From Roseovarius sp. 217 (lineage in GTDB: Bacteria; Pseudomonadota; Alphaproteobacteria; Rhodobacterales; Rhodobacteraceae): a stretch of 64,000 bases of DNA. The stretch is taken from assembly GCF_000152845.1 (NCBI RefSeq), contig NZ_CH902584.1, positions 2,037,815 to 2,101,814 on the forward strand, written 5' to 3'. Below, piece by piece: positions 16,917 through 27,225 of this stretch. Below the pieces are notes generated by a model that worked only from the letters and a program-made list of their open reading frames with translations, was not told the origin of the DNA and searched no databases. Both the position numbers and the translations under genes were made by a program. Positions within the stretch are counted from its first letter, which is position 1. Each line of letters begins with the position of its first letter.

Positions 16917-18184
16917 GTGAACAGAGAATCGGGGCGCCGAAATTCACCACGCTGGGCTGTCGGCTCAATGCCTATGAGACCGAGGCGATGAAGGAATTGG
17001 CGGGCCAAGCGGGCCTGGACAATGCGGTCATCGTCAACACCTGTGCGGTGACATCCGAGGCGGTACGCAAGGCGCGGCAGGAAATCCGGCGGTTGCGGCG
17101 CGAGAACCCTGAGGCGCGCCTGATCGTGACCGGATGCGCCGCGCAGACCGAGCCCGAGACCTTTGCCGCGATGCCCGAGGTGGATGCGGTGATTGGCAAT
17201 ACCGAAAAGATGAGCCCTGCGACATGGGGGCGGCTGGCTGGGGATTTCATCGGCGAGACCGAGCGGGTGCTGGTTGATGACATCATGTCGGTGCGTGAAA
17301 CGGCGGGGCATCTCATTGATGGGTTCGGCAGCCGAAGCCGCGCCTATGTGCAGGTGCAAAACGGCTGCGATCATCGCTGCACGTTCTGCATCATCCCGTT
17401 TGGCCGGGGCAATTCGCGCTCTGTGCCTGCCGGTGTCGTGGTCGAACAGATCAAGCGGCTGGTGGGGGCAGGGTACAACGAGGTCGTGCTGACGGGCGTG
17501 GACCTGACAAGCTGGGGGGCGGATTTGCCGGCCACGCCCAAGCTTGGCGATCTGGTGATGCGGATTCTGCGGCTGGTGCCGGACCTGCCGCGCCTGCGGA
17601 TTTCGTCGATTGATTCCATCGAGGTGGATGAGAACCTGATGCAGGCGATTGCCACAGAGCCGCGCCTGATGCCGCACCTGCATCTGAGTCTGCAACATGG
17701 CGATGATCTGATCCTCAAGCGGATGAAGCGGCGGCATTTGCGCGAGGATGCCATTCGCTTTGCCGAAGAGGCGCGGCGCTTGCGGCCCGAGATGACCTTT
17801 GGCGCGGATATTATCGCAGGCTTTCCGACCGAGACCGAGGCGCATTTCGAGAACTCCTTGCGGCTGGTCGAGGACTGTCATCTGACATGGCTGCATGTGT
17901 TTCCCTATTCCCCGCGCCCCGGCACGCCCGCAGCACGGATGCCGCAGGTCAATGGCCGCAGCATCAAGGATCGCGCCGCGCGGTTGCGGGCGGCGGGCGA
18001 GGCACGGGTTGCCGCCCATCTGGCGGCGCAGCACGGGCGCGAGCATGCGGTGCTGATGGAGGCGCCGCGCATGGGGCGGACCGAGCAATTCACCGAGGTC
18101 GTTTTCGACAGCGATCGCCCCGAGGGGCAGATTGTGCGCGCGCGGGTCACGGGCTGGCAGGGTGGGCAATTGACGGCGGCCTGA
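16913..18184 (+). CDS. mtaB: tRNA t6A37 methylthiotransferase MtaB
   Basis: This radical-SAM enzyme converts t6A to ms2t6A at position 37 of ANN-decoding tRNAs. The N-terminal methylthiotransferase domain holds cluster ligands Cys16, Cys44 and Cys75 (TLGCRLN, VNTCAVT, VTGCAAQ). The radical-SAM motif CDHRCTFC supplies Cys152, Cys156 and Cys159. A TRAM-like tail ends the 423-residue chain ([15 protein letters not shown]). The full length matches MtaB rather than MiaB, which is longer. It is translationally coupled to dapF. Confidence 0.93.
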   Translation: MSEQRIGAPKFTTLGCRLNAYETEAMKELAGQAGLDNAVIVNTCAVTSEAVRKARQEIRRLRRENPEARLIVTGCAAQTEPETFAAMPEVDAVIGNTEKMSPATWGRLAGDFIGETERVLVDDIMSVRETAGHLIDGFGSRSRAYVQVQNGCDHRCTFCIIPFGRGNSRSVPAGVVVEQIKRLVGAGYNEVVLTGVDLTSWGADLPATPKLGDLVMRILRLVPDLPRLRISSIDSIEVDENLMQAIATEPRLMPHLHLSLQHGDDLILKRMKRRHLREDAIRFAEEARRLRPEMTFGADIIAGFPTETEAHFENSLRLVEDCHLTWLHVFPYSPRPGTPAARMPQVNGRSIKDRAARLRAAGEARVAAHLAAQHGREHAVLMEAPRMGRTEQFTEVVFDSDRPEGQIVRARVTGWQGGQLTAA

Positions 18185-18376
18185 GGACGCAAACCCCTGC
18201 CGGAGCGCGTGGGGATGGGTGGCGGTGAGTATTTGCAGAACGGTGAAAGCCGGGCGCTTGCCAAAAATGCCACAATCCGGGGTCTAGACCATTGGTTTTG
18301 CTGGACCTGAGGCCGGGGCTTGGGTAGATTCAGGGAAACGGGACGCGAACGATCCCGAACCTTGAGGCAGTATCAG

Positions 18377-19555
18377 ATGTATCCCGAGCGGTTTGCGAAC
18401 CTACCGGCCTATGCGTTTCCGCGCTTGCGGACCCTGTTGGACGCCCATGCGCCCGGCGGAGAAGTCGTGCATATGACCATTGGCGAGCCCAAGCACGAAT
18501 TTCCGCGTTGGATCGTTGATATCATTGCGGAAAATGCCGATGGCTTTGGCGTGTACCCGATCAATGAGGGCATGCCTGCGCTGCTTGAGGCCGCGAGCGA
18601 TTGGGTGGGGCGGCGCTATGGCGTGACGCTCGATCCGGCGACGCGGATCATGGCGCTGAATGGCACGCGCGAGGGGCTTTATAATGCGATGATGGCGCTC
18701 AGCCCAGAGACCAAGGGCGGCAAGCGCCCGGTGGTGCTGGTGCCCAACCCGTTTTATCAGGTCTATATGGTGGCGGCGCTGAGCGTGGGGGCAGAGCCGG
18801 TGTTTCTGAATGCCACGCATGAGACCGGGTTTCTGCCGGATTTCGGGGCGTTGTCGGAGGAGGTTCTGAACCGGGTGACGGTGGCCTATCTGTGCTCGCC
18901 CGCCAATCCGCAAGGCACGGTGGCGAGCCGCGCCTATTGGGCGGATCTGATCCGGCTGGCCGAAAAACACGATTTCCGCATCTTCGCCGATGAATGCTAT
19001 GCCGAGATTTACCGCGATACGCCCCCGGTGGGTATTCTGGAGGTCGCGCAGGAGATGGGCGCGGACCCAGAGCGGATCGTGGCCTTTCACAGCCTCTCGA
19101 AGCGGTCGAACCTGCCGGGGCTGCGCAGCGGCTTCGTGGCGACAGGACCGAAGAACATCGCGCAGATGAAACAATTGCGCAATTACGCCGGATCGCCACT
19201 GCCGATGCCGTTGCAGCATGTCGCAGCCCGTCTTTGGGCGGATGAGGCGCATGTAATTGAGAATCGCCGCCTCTACGGCGAGAAATATGAGATGGCCGAT
19301 GACATCCTCGGCAACTTGCCGGGATATCACAGCCCCGAGGCTGGGTTTTTCCTGTGGTTGCCGGTCGAGGATGGCGAGGCGGCGACGCTGCGGCTCTGGC
19401 GGGAAACCGGCGTGCGGGTTTTGCCCGGTGCCTATCTGAGCCAGGAGGCGGGGGGCGTGAACCCCGGTCAGGGTTATATTCGGGTCGCGATGGTGGCCCC
19501 AAAAACCGAGATGGCGGGTGGCCTGAGGCGGCTGCGTGACTGTCTCTATGGATGA
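18377..19555 (+). CDS. dapC: succinyldiaminopimelate aminotransferase (class I/II PLP enzyme)
   Basis: The 392-residue protein starts at the ATG at 18377 (MYPERFANLPAYAFPRL); the preceding in-frame TTG at 18320 lacks a ribosome site. It has the fold type I aminotransferase pattern: substrate loop YPINEGMPALLEA, NPFYQVY, ADECYAEIY, and the PLP-binding lysine in FHSLSKRSNLPGLRSGF. The last motif is characteristic of DapC-type enzymes. With dapF two genes upstream, a role in lysine and diaminopimelate synthesis is likely, though other acceptor specificities cannot be excluded. Confidence 0.83.
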   Translation: MYPERFANLPAYAFPRLRTLLDAHAPGGEVVHMTIGEPKHEFPRWIVDIIAENADGFGVYPINEGMPALLEAASDWVGRRYGVTLDPATRIMALNGTREGLYNAMMALSPETKGGKRPVVLVPNPFYQVYMVAALSVGAEPVFLNATHETGFLPDFGALSEEVLNRVTVAYLCSPANPQGTVASRAYWADLIRLAEKHDFRIFADECYAEIYRDTPPVGILEVAQEMGADPERIVAFHSLSKRSNLPGLRSGFVATGPKNIAQMKQLRNYAGSPLPMPLQHVAARLWADEAHVIENRRLYGEKYEMADDILGNLPGYHSPEAGFFLWLPVEDGEAATLRLWRETGVRVLPGAYLSQEAGGVNPGQGYIRVAMVAPKTEMAGGLRRLRDCLYG

Positions 19556-19573
19556 TTGAGGACGAGGGACGAC

Positions 19574-22573
19574 ATGGCATATCAGACGCGCGGGCGCGAC
19601 CCTTTGCTGGACAGCAACATGGCTGAGGCGATCGAGAAACGTGGCAAGGAATTGCTGGGTCTCGTGTTGATCGTCCTCGGGCTGATGGCGGCGGCAATGG
19701 TGGTCTCGTACAGCCCGGATGATCCGAGCTGGATGTCGGCCACCGATGCGCCGGTGCAGAACTGGATGGGGCGGCTGGGCGCGTCGATGGCGGCGCCATT
19801 GTTCATGATCATCGGCTGGGGGTCTTGGGGATTCGCAATCGTTCTGGCGGTCTGGGGCGCGCGGCTGGCGCTGCACCGGGGCGAGGAACGGGCCATGGGG
19901 CGGTTGATTTTCGCACCGATCTGGCTGGCGGTTCTGGCGCTTTATGCCTCGTCTCTGGCACCGGGCGCGGCGTGGGCGCAGACCCATAGCTTTGGGTTGG
20001 GCGGGCTCTTTGGCGATACCGTGCTTGGGGCGTTGCTGGGCATCCTGCCGATTGGGGCAAGCGTCGGGCTCAAGGTTTTATCGCTGGCGCTCGGCGCGGG
20101 GGTGCTGATTCTGGGCGCCTTCGTCTTGGGCTTTACCAAGGTCGAACTGCGCCGGATCGCGCGGTTTCTGCTGGTGGGGGCGATCCTGTGCTATGCGGCG
20201 GTGATGAAGGCCTTGGGCCGCGGCGCCGGTGGGGCGGCGCAGGCCGGACAGGCCGTGCAGACGATGATGGCCGAGCGGCGCGCGCGGCGTGACGAGACGG
20301 CTGTTGCCCGTGCAGCGGTGCCGCTGCGGGCCGAACCCGCATTGGAGAGCGCACGGGTGCGTCGGGTGGATACGGTTCCCTTGACGGCGGACCGGCGCAG
20401 CCCTGCCGCGTCAAAACCGCCGCAGCCGGTCGAAAAGCCGGGTGGGTTGTTGGCGCGCATGCCGATGTTGATGCGCAAGCCCGACGTGATGCCTGAGCCG
20501 GAATTGGTGGAGGCCGCGACCTATGAGGGGGCCGCGGAAATGCCCGGTGATGATCGTATCCGGGCCAAGATCTCTGATGTGATCAAGTCGCGGGTGCGGC
20601 AGAGCCCGGCGATGCGTGTCGACTCGGTCGCCCCGCTGACCAAGGGCCGGGGTCGCGGCCCCGACCCGCTGATCCTTAGCGCCGCGCCGCGCGGGGTCTT
20701 GCCGCCTGAGCCGCCGCTGACAGCGCGCCACGCCGCGCAAGCGCCGATGGCGATGCAAAACGCTGGCCCCTCTGTCTATCCTTCAGAGCCGCCGATGACG
20801 GCGCGCGCCCCGGTCCAAGCGCCGGTGGCGATGCTGGATATGCAAGAGGATGAGGATTTCGATGCGATGATCGAGGCCTATGGTCTGGAGGATGGGCTGG
20901 AGGATGCGCTCGAGAGGGCAGCCCCCGCGCCGCGCATTCCGGTGCCCGAGCCGCGCAAGGTGGTGCAGCACGCCCCGCGCAAGCCGGTGCAACCCTCGTC
21001 GCGGGCGATGGCCGAGGCGCAACCGACCCTGAAGTTCGAGACCCCGGCGCAGCCGGAATATGAACTGCCGCCGCTCAGTCTCTTGGCGGATCCCGAACAG
21101 ATTCAGCGGCATCACCTGAGCGATGAGTCGCTGGAAGAAAACGCCCGGATGCTGGAAAGCGTGCTGGATGACTACGGCGTCAAGGGCGAGATTGTCAGCG
21201 TGCGCCCCGGTCCCGTGGTCACGATGTATGAGCTGGAACCGGCACCGGGGCTCAAGGCGAGCCGGGTGATCGGTCTGGCGGATGATATTGCGCGCTCCAT
21301 GTCGGCGCTCTCGGCGCGGGTCTCGACGGTGCCGGGGCGGAGCGTCATCGGTATCGAATTGCCCAATGACAACCGCGAGATGGTGGGCTTTCGCGAAATC
21401 CTGTCGAGCCGCGCTTATGGCGATGGCAATCAAAAGCTGCCTTTGGCGCTCGGCAAGGATATTGGCGGCGATCCGATCGTGGCCAACCTTGCCAAGATGC
21501 CCCACCTCTTGATCGCGGGCACCACGGGGTCGGGGAAATCGGTGGCGATCAACACCATGATCCTGAGCCTCTTGTACAAGCTGACGCCGGATGAATGCCG
21601 TCTGATCATGATCGACCCCAAGATGCTGGAACTCAGCGTTTATGACGGCATTCCGCATCTTCTCTCCCCCGTTGTGACCGATCCGAAAAAGGCGGTGGTC
21701 GCGCTCAAATGGGTGGTGGCCGAGATGGAGGACCGCTATCGCAAGATGTCCAAGATGGGCGTGCGCAATATCGACGGCTATAATGGCCGGGTGGCCGAGG
21801 CGCTCAAGAAAGGCGAGATGTTCAGCCGTACGGTGCAGACCGGGTTTGACGACGATACCGGCGAGCCGGTGTTTGAAACCGAGGAATTCGCCCCCGAGAA
21901 GATGCCCTATATCGTGGTGATCGTCGACGAGATGGCCGATCTGATGATGGTCGCGGGCAAAGAGATCGAGGCCTGTATTCAGCGTCTGGCGCAGATGGCG
22001 CGAGCCTCTGGTATTCACCTCATCATGGCGACGCAGCGCCCCTCGGTCGATGTGATCACCGGCACGATCAAGGCGAATTTCCCGACGCGGATTTCGTTTC
22101 AGGTCACGTCAAAAATCGACAGCCGCACCATTCTGGGCGAGATGGGGGCGGAGCAGCTCCTAGGCATGGGCGACATGCTCTATATGGCCGGGGGCGGCAA
22201 GATTACCCGCTGCCACGGTCCATTCGTGAGCGATGAAGAGGTTGAAGAGGTGGTCAATCACCTCAAGGCTTACGGCCCGCCGACCTATGTGGGATCGGTG
22301 CTGCAAGGCCCGGACGAGGACAAGGCCGAGAGCATTGATGCGGTGCTGGGCCTGTCGTCGGGAAGCGGGGCTGAGGGCGATGATCTGCTGTATGATCAGG
22401 CCGTGGCCATTGTGATCAAGGATCGCAAATGCTCGACCTCTTATATTCAGCGCAAGCTGGCGATTGGCTATAACAAGGCTGCGCGTCTGGTCGAGCAGAT
22501 GGAGGATGAGGGCGTCGTCAGTTCCTCGAATCACGTTGGCAAGCGCGAGGTGCTGGTGCCGGAGCCGCAGTAG
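19574..22573 (+). CDS. ftsK: DNA translocase FtsK
   Basis: The 999-residue protein starts at the ATG at 19574 after GAGGGAC; the TTG at 19556 is less likely. The N-terminal membrane domain has about four helices (residues 30-215). A Pro/Ala-rich linker (about 230-500) follows, then the motor domain with Walker [16 protein letters not shown] (about 646-660), Walker [14 protein letters not shown] and [13 protein letters not shown]. The C-terminal gamma domain (about 935-999; [20 protein letters not shown]) recognises KOPS sites. It acts at the division septum in chromosome segregation. lolA follows after 93 bp, as in many alphaproteobacteria. Confidence 0.96.
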   Translation: MAYQTRGRDPLLDSNMAEAIEKRGKELLGLVLIVLGLMAAAMVVSYSPDDPSWMSATDAPVQNWMGRLGASMAAPLFMIIGWGSWGFAIVLAVWGARLALHRGEERAMGRLIFAPIWLAVLALYASSLAPGAAWAQTHSFGLGGLFGDTVLGALLGILPIGASVGLKVLSLALGAGVLILGAFVLGFTKVELRRIARFLLVGAILCYAAVMKALGRGAGGAAQAGQAVQTMMAERRARRDETAVARAAVPLRAEPALESARVRRVDTVPLTADRRSPAASKPPQPVEKPGGLLARMPMLMRKPDVMPEPELVEAATYEGAAEMPGDDRIRAKISDVIKSRVRQSPAMRVDSVAPLTKGRGRGPDPLILSAAPRGVLPPEPPLTARHAAQAPMAMQNAGPSVYPSEPPMTARAPVQAPVAMLDMQEDEDFDAMIEAYGLEDGLEDALERAAPAPRIPVPEPRKVVQHAPRKPVQPSSRAMAEAQPTLKFETPAQPEYELPPLSLLADPEQIQRHHLSDESLEENARMLESVLDDYGVKGEIVSVRPGPVVTMYELEPAPGLKASRVIGLADDIARSMSALSARVSTVPGRSVIGIELPNDNREMVGFREILSSRAYGDGNQKLPLALGKDIGGDPIVANLAKMPHLLIAGTTGSGKSVAINTMILSLLYKLTPDECRLIMIDPKMLELSVYDGIPHLLSPVVTDPKKAVVALKWVVAEMEDRYRKMSKMGVRNIDGYNGRVAEALKKGEMFSRTVQTGFDDDTGEPVFETEEFAPEKMPYIVVIVDEMADLMMVAGKEIEACIQRLAQMARASGIHLIMATQRPSVDVITGTIKANFPTRISFQVTSKIDSRTILGEMGAEQLLGMGDMLYMAGGGKITRCHGPFVSDEEVEEVVNHLKAYGPPTYVGSVLQGPDEDKAESIDAVLGLSSGSGAEGDDLLYDQAVAIVIKDRKCSTSYIQRKLAIGYNKAARLVEQMEDEGVVSSSNHVGKREVLVPEPQ

Positions 22574-22666
22574 ACAACTGCGGATTCGGCGGCCTGTTGC
22601 CTGTTCCACGATTTTTTTACCTCTGCCACTGGTGCAATCCCACGCGGGACGCCCTAAATTGAGAGC

Positions 22667-23272
22667 ATGAAACATATGCGTATTCTCATGGTGCCCGTCC
22701 TCTGGGCGGCGATGGCCCTCCCGGCGGCGGCGGAAAAGCTGTCTTTGGGGGAAATTTCCACCTATCTCAACGGGTTGAAGACCGCTCAGGGTGCCTTTAC
22801 CCAGATTAATGAGGATGGCACGATCAGCACTGGGCGCATTCTGATCAAGCGTCCCGGTCGGGTGCGGTTCGAATACGATCCGCCCGAAGAGGCGTTGGTG
22901 GTGGCGGATGGCGATACGGTCGGTATCATTGATCCGCGCTCGAACGACGGGCCGCAGGGCTATCCGCTCAACCGCACGCCGCTCAAGATCATTCTGGCAC
23001 GCAACGTGGACCTGACGCGCGAGCGTATGGTGGTGGGGTATGGCAGCGACGGCACCTCGACCACGGTGCGGGCGCAAGACCCGGCAAACCCGGAATACGG
23101 CAGCATTGATCTGGTCTTTACAGGTAACCCCGTGGAATTGCGCCAATGGGTGATCCATGACGGCAGCGGCAGTCAGACCACGGTTGTTCTGGGGGACATG
23201 CAGCGCGATGTCCGGCTGAATGACGACAGTTTCGTCATTCCCGGCAAGGACCGCATGCGGATGGACCGATAA
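22667..23272 (+). CDS. lolA: outer-membrane lipoprotein carrier protein LolA
   Basis: The 201-residue periplasmic protein has a signal peptide (about 1-20, ending PAAA). The LolA pattern follows: YLNGLKTAQGAFTQINEDG near the start of the mature chain, then GRILIKRPGRVRFEYDPPEE, and DLVFTGNPVELRQWVIHDGS. It carries outer-membrane lipoproteins across the periplasm from LolCDE to the acceptor. Its position just after ftsK is conserved. Confidence 0.92.
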   Translation: MKHMRILMVPVLWAAMALPAAAEKLSLGEISTYLNGLKTAQGAFTQINEDGTISTGRILIKRPGRVRFEYDPPEEALVVADGDTVGIIDPRSNDGPQGYPLNRTPLKIILARNVDLTRERMVVGYGSDGTSTTVRAQDPANPEYGSIDLVFTGNPVELRQWVIHDGSGSQTTVVLGDMQRDVRLNDDSFVIPGKDRMRMDR

Positions 23273-23308
23273 GCGGCCCGGCCTGACGGACGAACCGCCG
23301 TTGCCCTT

Positions 23309-23905
23309 TCAGATCAGACGACGCGCGCAGGTGCCAAGCTGGGCGCGATAGGTCTGAGACCGGCTTTCCACCTCGCTCGCCACACGCAACAGCCACGGTT
23401 TGCTGTTGTAACTGGCACGCGCGAATCCGGTACGCCCCTCGTGATAGGCGAGATACTGGTTGCGCGCATCGCTGAGCGAAATGCCCAACCGTTCGTTGGA
23501 TTGTGCCATGTACCAGCCCATGAAATCCGAGGCATCCCTGATATCGGTCCGCCGCGCGCTGTATTGGCCGGTGGCGCGCTGATACTCTTCCCAGGTGCCA
23601 TCGAGCGCCTGACTATAGCCATAGGCCGAACTGATTCGTCCGGTCGGGATAATGCCGAGCGTCCAGCGAAACGGCGTGCGCGCATCGCTGATGAATTTGC
23701 TTTCCTGATAGAGTGTCGCCATCTGCACATGGGCTGGCACGCCCCATTTGCGCTCGGTCGCGCGAAAGGCGCGGGCGTATTCGGGGCGCTCATCCAGAAT
23801 GGCGCATGCGTGGTCAAGATTGCGCGGGGCAGTGCCATAGCCATTGCCGCCCCCACAGGAGGCCAGCACGAACAACACCATCAACGCGCGAAGAGTTCTG
23901 CTCAT
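23309..23905 (-). CDS. lipoprotein with lytic transglycosylase (SLT) domain
   Basis: I start at the ATG at 23905 (MSRTLRALMVLFVLASCGGG), which gives a signal peptide with lipobox LASC and a mature protein of about 180 residues. An SLT-like goose-lysozyme fold is suggested by WGVPAHVQMATLYQESKFIS, where the Glu of YQESKF is the likely catalytic acid, followed by AYGYSQALDGTWEEYQRATG and YLAYHEGRTGFAR. It would cleave peptidoglycan from the outer membrane side. It converges with lolA. Confidence 0.85.
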   Translation of the reverse strand: MSRTLRALMVLFVLASCGGGNGYGTAPRNLDHACAILDERPEYARAFRATERKWGVPAHVQMATLYQESKFISDARTPFRWTLGIIPTGRISSAYGYSQALDGTWEEYQRATGQYSARRTDIRDASDFMGWYMAQSNERLGISLSDARNQYLAYHEGRTGFARASYNSKPWLLRVASEVESRSQTYRAQLGTCARRLI

Positions 23906-24095
23906 TTGCCTCTCGCTCTCTTTTTTTTGCAAGTTTAGCGGAAAGCGTTTCCGGGGGGAATCACGAATTCACGGGCTTTGCGCCGAAGTCCGCTGTCACG
24001 CCTGGGTTCACAGACTGTTTCCCAACTGTTTCAGCCGATTATTGGACAAACCACCCTTGAAAGGTTTACAATCCAAAGGTAGGGGCAAACGCGAT

Positions 24096-24422
24096 ATGAT
24101 TAGAACACGTGCAAAATATCATCTGGGCCAAGTGGTCCGTCACAAGAAGCACCCGTTTCGCGGGGTAATCTTTGATGTCGATCCGCAGTTCTCGAATACC
24201 GAGGAATGGTATGCCTCGATTCCCGAGGACAGCCGCCCGTCCAAGGAACAGCCGTTCTATCACCTGCTGGCGGAAAACGAGCAGAGCTACTATGTGGCCT
24301 ATGTGAGCGAACAGAACCTCGTGGCCGATTATTCGGGCGAACCGGTGGATCACCCGGACATTCCCGATCTCTTCGGGCCGTTCGAGGATGGGCATTACCC
24401 GCTGCATTTCCAGTTGAACTGA
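24096..24422 (+). CDS. hspQ: heat shock protein HspQ
   Basis: The 108-residue protein begins at the ATG at 24096 (MIRTRAKYHLGQVVRHKKHP). The family pattern continues with FRGVIFDVDPQFSNTEEWY, QPFYHLLAENEQSYYVAYVS and NLVADYSGEPVDHP. HspQ binds hemimethylated DNA in vitro and is a Lon substrate and allosteric activator in enterobacteria; its role here is inferred. It stands alone between convergent genes. Confidence 0.92.
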   Translation: MIRTRAKYHLGQVVRHKKHPFRGVIFDVDPQFSNTEEWYASIPEDSRPSKEQPFYHLLAENEQSYYVAYVSEQNLVADYSGEPVDHPDIPDLFGPFEDGHYPLHFQLN

Positions 24423-24462
24423 TGCAGGCAGGGCGCGCCGGACTGGCGCACCCTCTCCGATC

Positions 24463-26040
24463 TCAATACGCGAGCGCGCAGCCGTCCTTGCGCGGGTCGC
24501 TGCCCCCCTCAAGAACACCGTCCTCATGGATATAGATCGCCTGCGCACCGCCGATGGGGCCGGGTTGACGCAGGATGTCGTGCCCCATGTCGGCAAGGGT
24601 CTGTGCCACATCGTCGCCATAGCCCCGCTCAAGATTGAGGCCCAGAGGATCGGCAAAGGCGCGCGGTGCGTCGATGGCGGATTGCGGGTCCATCCCGAAA
24701 TCGCGCAGGTTCGACACCATCCGCGCATGCCCCGTTGACTGATACGAGCCGCCCATCACGCCAAAGGGCATGGTGACGCGGCCATTCTCGGTCAACATGC
24801 CGGGGATGATCGTGTGCATCGGGCGCTTGCCGCCGCCGAATTCGTTGGGATGACCCTCTTCCAGAGTAAAGCCCGCGCCGCGGTTTTGCAGCAGCACGCC
24901 GAATTTCTCGGACGCGATGCCAGAACCGAATCCGTGAAAGATCGAATAGATCAGCGACACTGCCATCCGGTCACGGTCCACCACGGTAATATAGATCGTG
25001 TCGCGATGCACCGACTCGGTCAGGGGCTTGGCGGCGGCCATGGCGCGTTTGGGATCAATCAGCGCGGCCAGTTTCGCAGCCGTCTCATCCGAGAGCATAT
25101 AGTCGAGTTTGCGCATGTGATCGGGGTCAGCGATAAAGCGGTTGCGCGCGTCATAGGCGAGCTTGGTGGCCTCGGCCTCGATATGGACACGCTCTGCGCC
25201 AAACGGGTCCATGCTGGCCATATCGAAATGTTTCAGGATGTTGAGCAGCAGGATCGCGGTGGCACCCTGGCCGTTTGGTGGATGCTCGACCAGATTGGCC
25301 CCTTTGTAATCGCCGCTGACCGGGGTGGTGTAATCGCAGCGCTGGCCCGCGAAATCGGCGGCCGTATGGGTGCCGCCCATGGCGTTGAGCGTGGCGAGGA
25401 TGTCTTCGGCCACTTCGCCCTCGTAATAGGCGGCGCGGCCATCCTTGGCGACGCGGCGCAGCACCTCGGCCTGACCGGGGGCGCGGAACATCTGGCCTGC
25501 CTTGGGCGGGGTGCCTGTGGGCATGAAATGGGTGCGGCCATGCCCCTGAAGCACAGCGCCCGCTGTGGGCCAGTCAAAGGCCACGCGGGGGGCCACTGGC
25601 ACGCCCTCTTCGGCATAGCGGATGGCGGGGGCCAAGAGCGCATCGAGCCCAAGCCGCCCGTGATCGGCGCTGAGTTGGCAAAAGGCGTCGATGGCACCGG
25701 GGACGGTGACCGCATGCGCGCTCTGGAGCGGCACAGTGTCATGGCCTGCGGCACGCAGCGCGGCGGCAGAGGCGCCAGCGGGTGCGCGGCCAGAACCGTT
25801 GAGCGCCTGAATGGTGTTGCTGCCGGGCGCGTTGAAAAGCACAAAGCAATCACCGCCGATGCCGGTCATCTGTGGCTCGCAGAGGCCCAGCAGGATCGCG
25901 CCCGCGATGGCGGCATCCATGGCGTTGCCACCGCGTTCGAGCATGTCGATCGCAGCCTTGGCCGCAAGTGGATGCGACGTGGCGCACATCCCATTGGTGG
26001 CGAATGTGGCCGAGCGGCCGGGCGTATGAAAATCGCGCAT
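24463..26040 (-). CDS. gamma-glutamyltransferase family protein
   Basis: The 525-residue Ntn-hydrolase proenzyme starts at the ATG at 26040 after AAGGACACG. Motifs: SHPLAAKAAIDMLERGGNAM near the N-terminus, GIGGDCFVL, and the autoprocessing site around DTIYITVVDRDR, where Thr would become the nucleophile. Family positions continue with FHGFGSGI, NEFGGGKRPMHTIIPGM and FGVMGGSYQ. There is no signal peptide, unlike the periplasmic glutathione hydrolase, so this is probably a cytoplasmic YwrD-type member with unknown acyl donor. Confidence 0.87.
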   Translation of the reverse strand: MRDFHTPGRSATFATNGMCATSHPLAAKAAIDMLERGGNAMDAAIAGAILLGLCEPQMTGIGGDCFVLFNAPGSNTIQALNGSGRAPAGASAAALRAAGHDTVPLQSAHAVTVPGAIDAFCQLSADHGRLGLDALLAPAIRYAEEGVPVAPRVAFDWPTAGAVLQGHGRTHFMPTGTPPKAGQMFRAPGQAEVLRRVAKDGRAAYYEGEVAEDILATLNAMGGTHTAADFAGQRCDYTTPVSGDYKGANLVEHPPNGQGATAILLLNILKHFDMASMDPFGAERVHIEAEATKLAYDARNRFIADPDHMRKLDYMLSDETAAKLAALIDPKRAMAAAKPLTESVHRDTIYITVVDRDRMAVSLIYSIFHGFGSGIASEKFGVLLQNRGAGFTLEEGHPNEFGGGKRPMHTIIPGMLTENGRVTMPFGVMGGSYQSTGHARMVSNLRDFGMDPQSAIDAPRAFADPLGLNLERGYGDDVAQTLADMGHDILRQPGPIGGAQAIYIHEDGVLEGGSDPRKDGCALAY

Positions 26041-26262
26041 ATCGTGTCCTTGTGTCAGTGGTAAAAGGACACTAGGCGCAGTCGCAGGATTTGCCAATCG
26101 GGGAGGGGCGGTAAAACCTCGGCGTCGCGCGCTGGGTGGGGGCAATTACACGCGCCGCCGAGGGAAGCCATATGCAGCTACAGACTTCGTTATGCTGGGG
26201 CTGTGCGGCGTGAGTTTGCTCAGATTGAGGTAAAATTGCGGCGGGCGATTCCTCTGGTTGTA

Positions 26263-26796
26263 TCAGGGCGCGATCAGCCCGAAGTCGAGCGTCAGGTGGT
26301 TCCAGCCCGCGTGGCGGCGATAGTCGATCCGGTCCGTGAGGTCGCGAATCAGAAACCAGCCGAATCCCCCCTCGGGCAGATCGTCGCGCGCGACGGTGTG
26401 TGCAGGACGATCGCCGCCGGGAAGTTCAAGCCCGGGCAGGGCCCTGCCGTGGTCACTGAGCACGCAGATGAGCCGCGCCGGGGACAGAATGGCGACGAGG
26501 CGGATCGCGCCCCGTGCGTCCGCTGCATAGGCATGTTCCACGATATTGTTGAGCGCCTCGGCCAAGGCGAGTTCGACTGAACCACAGAGTTCGTCTGCTA
26601 CTCCCTGCGCCTGCAGCCAGTGCCGCGCCTGAGCGAGGATGTCCCGCACCGTGAGGTCCGTCGCCGTTGCGGTGAGTGTGAACCTCTGTGACGTCCTCTG
26701 TGGTGTGCTCTGCGGTCTGCTCTGTGGTGTGGCGTGCTGGGTCAACGCGCGCTCCCTTTGGTGATGGTCATGGCGCTGCGCGCTCAACCGGGTCAC
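26263..26796 (-). CDS. RsbW-type anti-sigma/serine-protein kinase
   Basis: The 177-residue protein has a disordered Gln/Arg/Thr-rich N-terminus (about 1-45) and a HATPase fold: N-box LALAEALNNIVEHAY, G1 region SDHGRALPGL, and G2 region GGFGWFLIRDLTDRIDY. The GTG start at 26796 overlaps the stop of the STAS gene (GTGA), so both are co-translated. In such pairs the kinase phosphorylates its STAS partner and binds a sigma factor or other target when the partner is phosphorylated. The target here is unknown. No RsbU-type phosphatase is adjacent. Confidence 0.85.
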   Translation of the reverse strand: MTRLSAQRHDHHQRERALTQHATPQSRPQSTPQRTSQRFTLTATATDLTVRDILAQARHWLQAQGVADELCGSVELALAEALNNIVEHAYAADARGAIRLVAILSPARLICVLSDHGRALPGLELPGGDRPAHTVARDDLPEGGFGWFLIRDLTDRIDYRRHAGWNHLTLDFGLIAP

Positions 26797-27131
26797 CCGG
26801 TGGCGCGGGATCTGAGATCGAGGATATCATCATGGATCGTAAAGACCGATTCCATCCGGGTCAGGCGAAACACCTTGGCGACATCAGGCGTGAGCCCGGC
26901 CAGATCGAGCCGCCGCGCCCCCCCCATCTGTTTCATCGCGGCGACAATCGCGCCCAGACCGCTCGAATCGACAAAGGTCACATTGCTGAGGTCCAGCACC
27001 ACATGTCCCGCCCCGGTCGCGGTGGCGGCGCGCATGGCGTCCTTGAACCGGATGGCGGCGGCGGCATCAATGCGCGCCTCGCCAACCGTGATGATGGTCA
27101 TATGAGAATACTGGGTGGATTGCAGATCCAT
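26793..27131 (-). CDS. STAS-domain anti-anti-sigma factor
   Basis: The 112-residue single-domain STAS protein starts at the ATG at 27131. The phosphorylatable serine lies in NVTFVDSSGLGAIVAAMKQM, as in SpoIIAA/RsbV. It forms a partner-switch pair with the RsbW-like kinase downstream. The gene is divergent from the thiolase gene with 94 bp between them. Confidence 0.87.
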   Translation of the reverse strand: MDLQSTQYSHMTIITVGEARIDAAAAIRFKDAMRAATATGAGHVVLDLSNVTFVDSSGLGAIVAAMKQMGGARRLDLAGLTPDVAKVFRLTRMESVFTIHDDILDLRSRATG

Positions 27132-27225
27132 GGTGCCTCCGGCGGGATACGTAGTAATACAGGGCACGCTAGACCCAATTCCTTACCATTCGGTATGCAG
27201 GATCAGGATTTGCGAGGAGGCAAAG

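Noticed and set aside
16676-18169. Minus-strand open frame of about 497 codons
   Set aside because: It lies wholly antisense to mtaB and dapF, and its His/Arg/Gln-rich product is typical of a shadow frame in GC-rich coding DNA.
20783-22018. Minus-strand open frame of about 411 codons
   Set aside because: It is antisense to the ftsK motor domain, with biased composition and no recognisable motif.
24463-26040. Periplasmic glutathione hydrolase (Ggt) in the strict sense
   Set aside because: There is no signal peptide and the processing-site motif is DTIY-type, so only family-level assignment is justified.
24814-26064. Plus-strand open frame of about 416 codons
   Set aside because: It is antisense to the gamma-glutamyltransferase gene, which has clear family motifs. 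The frame has none.
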